Shown: piece after piece, positions 23,919 to 30,641 of the stretch
Layout: every line of letters begins with the position of its first letter
How positions within the stretch are numbered: position 1 is the first letter of the stretch
IMG/VR virus record: IMGVR_UViG_3300006854_000011
Location: 1-46,859 of that record
Strand: one strand, 5' to 3'
DNA length: 46,859 nucleotides
From: a virus
Program-made: the position numbers and the translations under genes
The notes under the pieces: generated by a model
What the model saw: the letters and a program-made list of their open reading frames with translations, nothing else
Databases searched by the model: none
What the model was told of the DNA's origin: nothing

Positions 23919-25626
23919 CTTCAGCCTCCTCGTGGAACTGACAATCCCACATGTGTTTGATCAAGCTGTCTCCGTAAAATTCAATGCTCTTCAAGCAGCC
24001 CATGCTGTGCCCAACAGAAATCATATCGAGCGTTTGATTTGCGAAGTCGATGAAGGAAGGCGTGGTGAGCACTGTTTCGCCTTTGATCTCCACTTCACAA
24101 AAGTTCTGCGGCAATGATGGGCCGGCGATGCCATCTGCATGTGTCTGCTTCTCGCTAGAGAACATCAGGTCGAGCCCGAAGACATGAAAGTTGTTGAAGC
24201 CAAGAGACATACCCACAGGAATGGTGCTGATCGCCACACTACCCCCACTATTGATAACCCCGTCAGTGGTGTAGCCATGCTTTTGGCGCAGCTCTTTCGT
24301 CTTAATGTTGTCCTGGCTGCTAAAAACGTAGCACTTATGGTCTTTAAGCTTCTCGAAGATGCTTGGCCGCGAGACAAGAGCCAAAATGTGTGTGGTGAGA
24401 GGGTGCGGCTTTTCAAAACACACTTCTTGCTCCACAGAGCAGTCCAAGCTGATCACGTATTCCGGCACGATGCCGTGCGACAGGAGGAATGGGTACATGC
24501 GGGCAATGCAGATGATTGGCACCTTCGTGTTGTGCAGCTCTCGAATTGCCTCAAGCTGTCCATCCACGCTTGGTCCACCCCCCACGCAAATCACATCGCC
24601 GCTACTCTTGCCCCACAGCTCTGAAAGATCGGGATACTTCATCGACAAATTCTTATCGATGTTCTCGAATAGGAGCCGGCGAGGGAATTTGCACACGCCT
24701 CGGAAACGAGGCATCTTGCGTGCTTCATCCCCACGCTTGAACAAATGGTCCGTGATGTACTCCACCCACTCTTTCGGCTTGTCCACCTGAAAGTATTCAA
24801 ACTTGTTGAGCGTCCAGAACGAATCGCATTCCTCATCTGAATAGTTTTCAGTGAAGCCTAGCTCTGTCATCACATACTCCAGCGTGCGCTGGCAAAACTG
24901 GTAGGTGTGGGCGATCTGAAAATACCAATCTATGTTGTTCCGAAAGAAACCTGGTGTATAGACGTACAGATGTGCATCAGGAGCCATAATCTCCTTAATG
25001 CGCTTCACTTCATTGAGGTCAGTGAAGTGTTCGATCACGTCCTTCAGGATGATGAAATCGGCCTTCACGCCTTTCGCAATCAGCTCGTCAATGCTGTTGA
25101 CAATCGTATGACCCTGCGCACTGCCATAGAGGGCCGCATCCACATCCCACTCCACGCCATACGTCTCAGCCCCTGCTTCCTTGAAGGGCTCAAGCATGCC
25201 GCCGACAAAGCAGCCGTAGTCCACCACCACCTTTGGTGTGGGAATGTCGAAATCGGCAAGCTGCTGCTGCAGCCTTCGTCCGTTGTGGCTCTGAATCCGG
25301 TAATGCGTGAAGAAATCGCCAGTCTCATCAGCCGTGGCCCAACTAGGGGCATAGTTGATGTAGCGGTATTCGTTATTATAAAACTTTTCGTACGATTCTT
25401 TGGTCATGCGCGGATTCGCACGCATGAGAGCGCACTCATTGCAAATGACATAGCGATGCGGAATGCCATTACGCTCCAAGAGCATTAGCTCTCGGTCATC
25501 ATCTGCTCCACAGAAGCACTGCGTCTCTTCCATCGGGTACTCACCCGATTGAAGCTTGTTCGTTACCGATTGAATATACGAAAGGGCAAGATGGGCTCGC
25601 CCTTTCGCATCTTTTTTGTACTTCAT
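23902..25626 (-). CDS. Fusion of SAM methyltransferase and DUF115 (Maf/MptE-like) domain
   Basis: 574 aa, two domains. Residues 37-66 hold a zinc-like CFCG...CNEC site, followed by a class I methyltransferase: VVVDYGCFVGGML (133-145, SAM motif I) and ILKDVIEHF (193-201). Residues 345-560 form a DUF115 domain: VICVGGGPSVDGQLEAI, then YVISLD and a later NSGGSVAISTIPVGMSLGF. DUF115 proteins include Maf enzymes linked to transferring nonulosonic acids onto flagellin. It directly precedes NeuB and a cytidylyltransferase, so it may methylate and/or transfer the sugar. Glycosyltransferase activity is inferred. Confidence 0.85.
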   Translation of the reverse strand: MKYKKDAKGRAHLALSYIQSVTNKLQSGEYPMEETQCFCGADDDRELMLLERNGIPHRYVICNECALMRANPRMTKESYEKFYNNEYRYINYAPSWATADETGDFFTHYRIQSHNGRRLQQQLADFDIPTPKVVVDYGCFVGGMLEPFKEAGAETYGVEWDVDAALYGSAQGHTIVNSIDELIAKGVKADFIILKDVIEHFTDLNEVKRIKEIMAPDAHLYVYTPGFFRNNIDWYFQIAHTYQFCQRTLEYVMTELGFTENYSDEECDSFWTLNKFEYFQVDKPKEWVEYITDHLFKRGDEARKMPRFRGVCKFPRRLLFENIDKNLSMKYPDLSELWGKSSGDVICVGGGPSVDGQLEAIRELHNTKVPIICIARMYPFLLSHGIVPEYVISLDCSVEQEVCFEKPHPLTTHILALVSRPSIFEKLKDHKCYVFSSQDNIKTKELRQKHGYTTDGVINSGGSVAISTIPVGMSLGFNNFHVFGLDLMFSSEKQTHADGIAGPSLPQNFCEVEIKGETVLTTPSFIDFANQTLDMISVGHSMGCLKSIEFYGDSLIKHMWDCQFHEEAEDVSVS

Positions 25627-25644
25627 AACTCTCCGGTGTTATGT

Positions 25645-26463
25645 TTACAGGGCCGTGGTGACGGTGGGGTCCAAGAGGTAGGCTACGAACAGATATCCTT
25701 TGCCTCTCGCGTTGGTGCCGGTCATCGAAGCAGTGAGAGCAACAGCTCTTGCTACGGTGAGCACGGTGGCTGTCGGAGTGAAATACTTTTTCCTGGTAAA
25801 CCATCCCATGACGGTTTGCGCAGAACTGGTATCCCAATCCGCCAACTGCACACCAGCAAACTGCGTGGCAAAGATTTTGCCCGTGGTGCTGTGCACTTTG
25901 ATCTGCTTGTACCCAACAGACGACACGTTCAACAGCCGCGCAAAAGCGTCGCTGTCACCCGCGATGCCGATGTTGAGCACGTTGTTATTTGTCGCAGCGC
26001 CGACGAAGGCCGTGGTGGTTTTCACCCACACGTCTTCAACGATCATCCCCTTACGGAGAGTGAAGCCTGTGCTTCTTTGCGCAGTGCTGGAGGCGCTATC
26101 GTTGATGCCAACGATAAGCGTGTAGCGATGCTCTTCGGGGTCAACGTCCACTCGCTTTTGAGACTGAGGAACGCCTTTCAAGAAGAATGCGCGTCCGCCG
26201 TTCGTGAGAACAGAGATGTCAACGCTCGTGACGGTTTGCTGCGTGAAGAAATTGATGACTCCATCGGTCATAGTGCGAGAGACGTAATCACCAAACTGCA
26301 CCGCTTGGGTGAGAGCTGTAGCCGCCGCATTGTAGATGGTCTGTCGAGTGGGCGACCCGGGCTGATACACCTGATACGAACCGGCATCGTCGTCGATGGC
26401 TTTCTTCGTACGGGTGTTGACGAGCTGAAGATAAAATTCCTTCAGCGAAACATTAGCTGCCAT
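25645..26463 (-). CDS. Structural protein downstream of coat (272 aa), possible head protein
   Basis: Begins MAANVSLKEFYLQLVNTRTK. The C-terminal two thirds are Ser/Thr/Val/Gly-rich and beta-like (GGRAFFLKGVPQSQ, VWVKTTTAFVGAATNNN, GKGYLFVAYLLDPTVTTAL). It lies between the coat group and the sugar cassette. It could be a head fibre, head decoration or tail protein and is the nearest large virion protein to the glycosylation genes. No family was recognised. Confidence 0.75.
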   Translation of the reverse strand: MAANVSLKEFYLQLVNTRTKKAIDDDAGSYQVYQPGSPTRQTIYNAAATALTQAVQFGDYVSRTMTDGVINFFTQQTVTSVDISVLTNGGRAFFLKGVPQSQKRVDVDPEEHRYTLIVGINDSASSTAQRSTGFTLRKGMIVEDVWVKTTTAFVGAATNNNVLNIGIAGDSDAFARLLNVSSVGYKQIKVHSTTGKIFATQFAGVQLADWDTSSAQTVMGWFTRKKYFTPTATVLTVARAVALTASMTGTNARGKGYLFVAYLLDPTVTTAL

Positions 26464-26538
26464 TATGAAATTCCTTTTCCCTGAGCTTGCTTACACAGCA
26501 GCCGGAAATAAATTCTCGGCCCTCTCAGCAAGGATATG

Positions 26539-26585
26539 GTGGGACGTTTAGCTTTTAACTTGCTGCCGGAGAACAGCCGTCCCAC
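26539..26585 (-). promoter_or_regulatory. Inverted repeat in the gap before the 272-aa gene
   Basis: In the 138-base gap 26464-26601 two arms, GTGGGACG (26539-26546) and CGTCCCAC (26578-26585), can pair around a 31-base loop that contains a small GCTG...CAGC helix. On the transcribed minus strand it follows the coat and 88-aa genes. It could act as an RNA hairpin that processes or attenuates transcripts. There is no T-tract, so it is not a clear terminator. Confidence 0.35.
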
Positions 26586-26601
26586 AAGACACTATCTCCG
26601 T

Positions 26602-26868
26602 TTACTTTTGCACCAAAGCGAGCCACATAATCACTTTATTGCTGCCGCCAGTGATCGTGAAGGTTGAACCTGATGTGGCAGAAATGTAGGTAGCTGTGGC
26701 GTCGTTCTGTGCAGTGACGAAAGCAGCAACGATCTTCTTAGCACCAGGGATGCTCACATCCTTGGTGGTGCCGGAGAGTGTCACAATACCCGTGTAGATG
26801 TCATAGGCATGTTGAGTGCCCACGTTCTCTACATGAGTGGCTGCAAGAGAAGAAATATCGAAAGCCAT
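26602..26868 (-). CDS. Small head-associated protein (88 aa)
   Basis: Follows the coat gene immediately. The protein is beta-rich and Thr/Ser/Ala-rich (IYTGIVTLSGTTKDVSIP, YISATSGSTFTITGG), ending MWLALVQK. Its position suggests a capsid decoration or cement protein. No family could be named. Confidence 0.7.
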   Translation of the reverse strand: MAFDISSLAATHVENVGTQHAYDIYTGIVTLSGTTKDVSIPGAKKIVAAFVTAQNDATATYISATSGSTFTITGGSNKVIMWLALVQK

Positions 26869-26892
26869 CTTAGTCTCCTTTCAAGCTACGGC

Positions 26893-27936
26893 TTAGTCCG
26901 CCACAGCTGATGCGAAGACGTGGACGACGCCGTTATCCTCTTGGGTGCTACGGTTGAACACGAGCTTCTGGATGCCTCTGATTTCGTGCAGTTCGTAAGA
27001 CACGTCATGCCCGAAGTCCGAAGGCTCTTCGTTGAACTTGGTGCGCTGGCCCCAACACACTGCAAGAGCCTGCGCTCCAAACAGCAAGTTGTGGGAAACT
27101 TGAATCGTGCTGGAGATAAGCGGGAGCCGCTCATTCTCATAAATCAGCACGCCATCCCACGCTCCCTTGAAGGCAGAGCCCGAGAAGTACACAGAGCTGG
27201 TGCCAAGAGGAGTGAGGTTCAGCTCGCGGTTTTTGAAGGCCGCGTCTTTCTCAACGAGGTCGCGAGTGCTGTAGGTTTGAGCCCAAAGCACATACCATTG
27301 CTCATACTCTTTGCCGTTGACGATGCGGGTAGGACGGATCTTCGCAGTGGCGTTCACGGGGATGATCGCTTTGCGCTTGGCAATGCTGATCATGGCACCG
27401 GAAAGCATGTCGTTGGTCGCGTCTACGTTCGTGAGAGCAGTGGCGTGCGTGGCATTGTAGTTCGAATCTGCGATGCCGTACAAATACCGGCCTTGCACAC
27501 GTCCGCTGGACACGTCGCAAGCCGCAGTGATGACATCGTTGTCGAAGTCCACTGCAAACTCATCTTCCAACGCGCTCTTGCCTTCAGTGAGGACATTGAA
27601 CATAACGCGTTTCTGCGTCATGGGAACGTCTTCGAACTTGATGGCTCGGCGCACGTTGTCGATGACGATGCGCTGGTTGTAGAAGGACAGTGCACCTTCG
27701 TTGCCGATCGCCTTTGCGTTTCCTGTCACCAATCCGCCCACCACACGACCACGCATACCGATCGTGACGGCGTCACCGGCTTTCTTCACGAGATCCTCTT
27801 TCACCTGGATTATCGCGTTGGTGTCAGTGCCCATGAATTTCTTGCACTGCAACATGCCGATGTATTCTTTGTAGATACTGTCTTCCCACTGCTCGGCGGT
27901 GAGACCGTTATCAGTGAGAACTTCGATGTAAGACAT
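26893..27936 (-). CDS. Major capsid protein, N4-gp56-like
   Basis: 347 aa. The pattern GDAVTIGMRGRVVGGLVTG, then GALSFYNQRIVIDNVRRAIK and later NTRDLVEKDA/LIYENERLPL-type segments resembles the phage N4 gp56 / DUF4043 coat family (HK97 fold). It directly follows the scaffold gene and precedes a small head protein, the usual order for coat proteins. Coupling this coat type with a P22-like portal indicates mosaic ancestry. Coat function is well supported by position; family naming is by pattern. Confidence 0.85.
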   Translation of the reverse strand: MSYIEVLTDNGLTAEQWEDSIYKEYIGMLQCKKFMGTDTNAIIQVKEDLVKKAGDAVTIGMRGRVVGGLVTGNAKAIGNEGALSFYNQRIVIDNVRRAIKFEDVPMTQKRVMFNVLTEGKSALEDEFAVDFDNDVITAACDVSSGRVQGRYLYGIADSNYNATHATALTNVDATNDMLSGAMISIAKRKAIIPVNATAKIRPTRIVNGKEYEQWYVLWAQTYSTRDLVEKDAAFKNRELNLTPLGTSSVYFSGSAFKGAWDGVLIYENERLPLISSTIQVSHNLLFGAQALAVCWGQRTKFNEEPSDFGHDVSYELHEIRGIQKLVFNRSTQEDNGVVHVFASAVAD

Positions 27937-27948
27937 TGAAAATTCCTC

Positions 27949-28914
27949 TTATCTGCCGAAAACCTCTTTCAGCGGAGTGGGTCCAGTGCCCTTGGGTTTT
28001 GCACCTTTCTCAGATCCGTTGCTCCCACGTGAGGAAGAAAACGTGGGGTGTGCTTTCTTCTTGTCCACCCTTCCCATGATTTCGTCAGTGACTTCCTTTC
28101 GGATAGTCTCGCGCAGCTCCTTTTCCGCTTCCGCCCTGATGTTCTTGTGAATCTCAGAGGGTGTGTCACCGTATTTCTGCTCGAACTTGTATCGATCCAT
28201 GATACGGAACACTTCGTGAACTGGAGACTCGGCCTTAGTGACTAATGCATTGATGTCCGCGTTGTGCTCGAACGCCTGATTGAACTCGCCAATCGTGGCA
28301 TTCACCTTCTCAAGTCCGAACTGCGACACTGCAGCGTTCTTGGAGGCCAACACTTTGCCGACAGCTAAGGCCCTGCTCGCAACTTCCTCGTGAGTGACTT
28401 CCTTGGGGCCGTCCTTCTCGGGGTCGTAGGTGCCGTCTGCCATCTTCTGCAGCCGCACTACGTCTTGTTGCATATGCGCCACAGTCTGCCGGAGCTGCAG
28501 GTTTTCCTGATGCTCCTTGTTCCAATTTGCAGCTGTGTCCTGAAAGCGTTTTTTGTAAGGGTTGTCGTCAACCTCCCACTCCTTCGCTTTGTCATCGGAA
28601 GGCTTTACTTCCTTCTTGTCACCAGGTTTCGCGTCATCCTTTTTCGCGTCCGGTGACGGTTTTTCAGAAGATTTGTCGTCGGGCTTATCGTCCTTTTGAT
28701 CGGATGCTTTTTTGTCATCCTTCTCATCAGGAGAAGACTCACCTACCGGAAACTTCTGATCACCCTTCTCTTCTTTGTCAGTCTCTTCCTCATGCTCAGA
28801 AGCAGATTGCTCTGCGTGAGACTCAGATTTGTTACTGAACACTTCCGATAAGGGTGTGCGCTCGAACGACGAAGACGAAGCTTCGCCAGAGGAGCCGTTT
28901 TGCTCTTCTGCCAT
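27949..28914 (-). CDS. Scaffolding protein
   Basis: 321 aa, highly charged and Ser/Asp/Glu/Lys-rich in residues 15-120, with repeated DDKPDDKSSEKPS-like patterns. A coiled-coil segment (HQENLQLRQTVAHMQQDVVR) and a helical C-terminal half end at TPLKEVFGR. This composition and the position directly before the coat gene are typical of a capsid assembly scaffold. No protease domain is fused. Confidence 0.85.
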   Translation of the reverse strand: MAEEQNGSSGEASSSSFERTPLSEVFSNKSESHAEQSASEHEEETDKEEKGDQKFPVGESSPDEKDDKKASDQKDDKPDDKSSEKPSPDAKKDDAKPGDKKEVKPSDDKAKEWEVDDNPYKKRFQDTAANWNKEHQENLQLRQTVAHMQQDVVRLQKMADGTYDPEKDGPKEVTHEEVASRALAVGKVLASKNAAVSQFGLEKVNATIGEFNQAFEHNADINALVTKAESPVHEVFRIMDRYKFEQKYGDTPSEIHKNIRAEAEKELRETIRKEVTDEIMGRVDKKKAHPTFSSSRGSNGSEKGAKPKGTGPTPLKEVFGR

Positions 28915-28994
28915 ATACTCTCCTTCAGCTGTGGTTTAGATTTGCGGGGAAGCGTTTGCGCCCGCTAGGCACAGATGAGACGGAAATCTCCGCT

Positions 28995-29282
28995 TTACTG
29001 CCAGTTTTTATAGACGTGGGTACGAATTAAATGACAATTCGCACAAACTATTTCGCATTTCGCAGCTTCCTCAAGAATCCTGCTGATACTACGGGCTTGG
29101 TGGGCCATGTCGGATAAGTGATTTTTCTTAACTCCCCGAACATGGTCGAACTGCATCACGCAAGCAGGATACTGGATGCCACAATCTGCACATGGAACAG
29201 CCTTAAGACTATCTATGAACTTACGGTTCACTACCCGCCGTTGTTTAAGATAATCTCTACGTGGCGACACTTGTTGGCGCAT
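28995..29282 (-). CDS. HNH homing-type endonuclease (95 aa)
   Basis: ATG 29282 overlaps the preceding stop (TAATG). PCADCGIQYPACVMQFDHVRG supplies the zinc CxxC and catalytic histidine, and EIVCANCHLIRTH completes the HNH fold. It is located between the lysis cassette and the scaffold gene. Small HNH genes in phage structural regions often behave as homing endonucleases. An 80-base gap separates it from the scaffold. Confidence 0.85.
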   Translation of the reverse strand: MRQQVSPRRDYLKQRRVVNRKFIDSLKAVPCADCGIQYPACVMQFDHVRGVKKNHLSDMAHQARSISRILEEAAKCEIVCANCHLIRTHVYKNWQ

Positions 29283-29410
29283 TACAAACGACCGATGCAA
29301 TCAACGATAAATCGAAGCAGGCTTGCCACCAAAGCTCCGACGAAAAACGAAACTACCACCACGATGATAAAATCGTCTGTGGTGATTAGGAGAACGTGAG
29401 GATCACCCAC
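29282..29410 (-). CDS. 42-aa transmembrane peptide
   Basis: A GTG start overlaps the end of the preceding gene by eight bases, and its TAA overlaps the HNH start. The peptide has a strong hydrophobic helix (FIIVVVVSFFVGALVASLLR) after a short N-terminus. Possibly an additional lysis or membrane factor close to the spanin genes. Function is unknown. Confidence 0.55.
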   Translation of the reverse strand: MGDPHVLLITTDDFIIVVVVSFFVGALVASLLRFIVDCIGRL

Positions 29411-29609
29411 GATGCGACCACGGCCCAAAGTATTTGCGGGGCCGCACTCTCAAGATCCGCACCTTCCGGTCAGGATCATCTTCGATCTTGTCCACTTCGA
29501 GGGTGTGGATATTCTCGCCATGTTTCTCGAACTCTTGCACGTTGCGCTGTGTCACCTTTTGAGGATCTTTGATCTCCTCGTGGGGTATCGTCCATTCTTT
29601 CGACGCCAT
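29403..29609 (-). CDS. Charged hypothetical protein (68 aa)
   Basis: The ATG overlaps the previous TAA (TAATGG). The protein is highly charged (HGENIHTLEVDKIEDDPDRK) and ends PRKYFGPWSHRG, a basic aromatic tail. It sits in the cluster of small genes around the lysis cassette. No family recognised. Confidence 0.65.
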   Translation of the reverse strand: MASKEWTIPHEEIKDPQKVTQRNVQEFEKHGENIHTLEVDKIEDDPDRKVRILRVRPRKYFGPWSHRG

Positions 29610-29752
29610 TATTTCCTCGAAAGAACACTCTGGATGTCGCCTAGAATCACAGAGACGACAGACTGGTGATACTGCCGGGCACGAAGATAAGAATAGCCGT
29701 AATAGAGCCCACCACAGATACCGACAATTAGAGCAAGGGTGATAAGGGTCAT
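29609..29752 (-). CDS. 47-aa single-pass membrane protein
   Basis: ATG 29752 overlaps the o-spanin stop (ATGA). MTLITLALIVGICGGLYYGY forms one transmembrane helix, then a basic segment (SYLRARQYHQ). It is a possible extra holin or antiholin by position next to the spanins, but there is no sequence proof. Confidence 0.6.
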   Translation of the reverse strand: MTLITLALIVGICGGLYYGYSYLRARQYHQSVVSVILGDIQSVLSRK

Positions 29753-30108
29753 TGCACCGCCTTTAGTCTGTTTTCTAGCTTCTCGATGTGCGCTCTCAGA
29801 AGAATTTCATTTGATTTGGCACACACGATTTCGTCAGTAATCCACTTCCTCAATACATCCGCATCTTCGATGGGAACGAGAACATATCGCTTGCCATCAA
29901 TCGTTCTTACGGTGCCGGAGACAGCAGGCCGCTTCGAACAGTCCGCCGTGGCCGGGGCAACGGGGATCTGAACTGCCACTTTCGCAGGAGCGAAATCGAG
30001 TAGGGAGCACCCGTTAAAACTTAAACACGTCGCCGTCACTAAAAGTGCTAGGAGGCTCTTGTTCAATCTTTTTAATCTGCTCAATTTGCTCACTCGCTTT
30101 CTTATCAA
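29749..30108 (-). CDS. Outer-membrane spanin lipoprotein (Rz1-like)
   Basis: 119 aa. A basic N-terminus and hydrophobic segment lead to a lipobox, SFNGC (Cys34). The mature part contains proline-rich PVAPATAD and ends in a coiled coil (HIEKLENRLKAVQ). The gene overlaps the i-spanin by 95 bases in another frame, the nested Rz/Rz1 arrangement. The start could lie further downstream at a TTG before NKSLLALLV. It should be lipidated to the outer membrane and bridge to the inner-membrane partner. It implies a Gram-negative host. Confidence 0.75.
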   Translation of the reverse strand: MIRKRVSKLSRLKRLNKSLLALLVTATCLSFNGCSLLDFAPAKVAVQIPVAPATADCSKRPAVSGTVRTIDGKRYVLVPIEDADVLRKWITDEIVCAKSNEILLRAHIEKLENRLKAVQ

Positions 30109-30301
30109 TCACCGTGTCCTTGGACACAGCAACAACCACTTTCTTCTCGACTGCGGCCTTTTCAGCAGCTTGCTTCTTTTCAATCTTTGCCGTGGCTTCC
30201 ACAGCACCTTTGTGCTTGATGGAGAAGTAGCCGATCACTCCCGCGATCAGAAACATGATGTACGGAAGCAGCGGACCTAAGATACCAAGTAGTGCGCCCA
30301 T
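30014..30301 (-). CDS. Inner-membrane spanin (Rz-like)
   Basis: ATG 30301 is coupled to the holin-like stop (TGATG). An N-terminal transmembrane segment (LLGILGPLLPYIMFLIAGVI) is followed by a long Lys/Ala/Glu coiled coil (EKKQAAEKAAVEKKVVV, KASEQIEQIKKIEQ). Overlap with the Rz1-like lipoprotein gene identifies it as an i-spanin. Together they fuse inner and outer membranes in the last step of lysis. Confidence 0.78.
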   Translation of the reverse strand: MGALLGILGPLLPYIMFLIAGVIGYFSIKHKGAVEATAKIEKKQAAEKAAVEKKVVVAVSKDTVIDKKASEQIEQIKKIEQEPPSTFSDGDVFKF

Positions 30302-30462
30302 CAATGGCTCCCATCCCGCGCTGCGATAAGAGTTATGCCCGCAATTAGCATCGCAACGTCGTTCAGCTCGGGGAGCTGACCAGCGAGGAGCTTTCCTCCG
30401 ATGGACATGATGACGCCAAGCACCATCAGATAGCCGCCAACAGTGGTTTTCGGATTCTTCAT
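30301..30462 (-). CDS. Holin-like protein (53 aa)
   Basis: ATG overlaps the preceding stop (ATGA). The protein begins MKNPKTTVGGYLMVLGVIMS and has a second hydrophobic segment, VAMLIAGITLIAARDGSH. The pattern KTT-x2-G...GI.LIAA+D is common in small two-helix holin-like phage proteins. It directly precedes the spanin pair, completing a plausible lysis cassette apart from the endolysin. Confidence 0.65.
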   Translation of the reverse strand: MKNPKTTVGGYLMVLGVIMSIGGKLLAGQLPELNDVAMLIAGITLIAARDGSH

Positions 30463-30641
30463 ATGCCTTCTGCCTTCACAGGAGCACAGCCGATTGCAAT
30501 AAAGTCTTTATGTTCGTCAAGATCAATGGCGTCCTTCCGCTCCAGCGCGTCTAGCAGGCACTTCTCCATCGTGTCGTAATGTTTTTGCTCCAACACAGGC
30601 TTGCCATTCAGGAGATAGAGTAAAATAAATAGAAATTTCAT
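30459..30641 (-). CDS. Small protein with N-terminal hydrophobic helix (60 aa)
   Basis: The ATG overlaps the portal stop. MKFLFILLYLLNGKPVLEQK looks like a signal anchor or uncleaved signal peptide; the rest is charged (CLLDALERKDAIDLDEHKDF) with two cysteines, one in CAPVK. It could be secreted or inner-membrane anchored. No family recognised. Confidence 0.65.
   Translation of the reverse strand: MKFLFILLYLLNGKPVLEQKHYDTMEKCLLDALERKDAIDLDEHKDFIAIGCAPVKAEGI

Noticed and set aside
26920-27939. Long plus-strand open frame antisense to the coat gene
   Set aside because: It mirrors the coat gene almost exactly in extent, has no ribosome-binding site and no recognisable motifs; the minus-strand frame matches a coat family.
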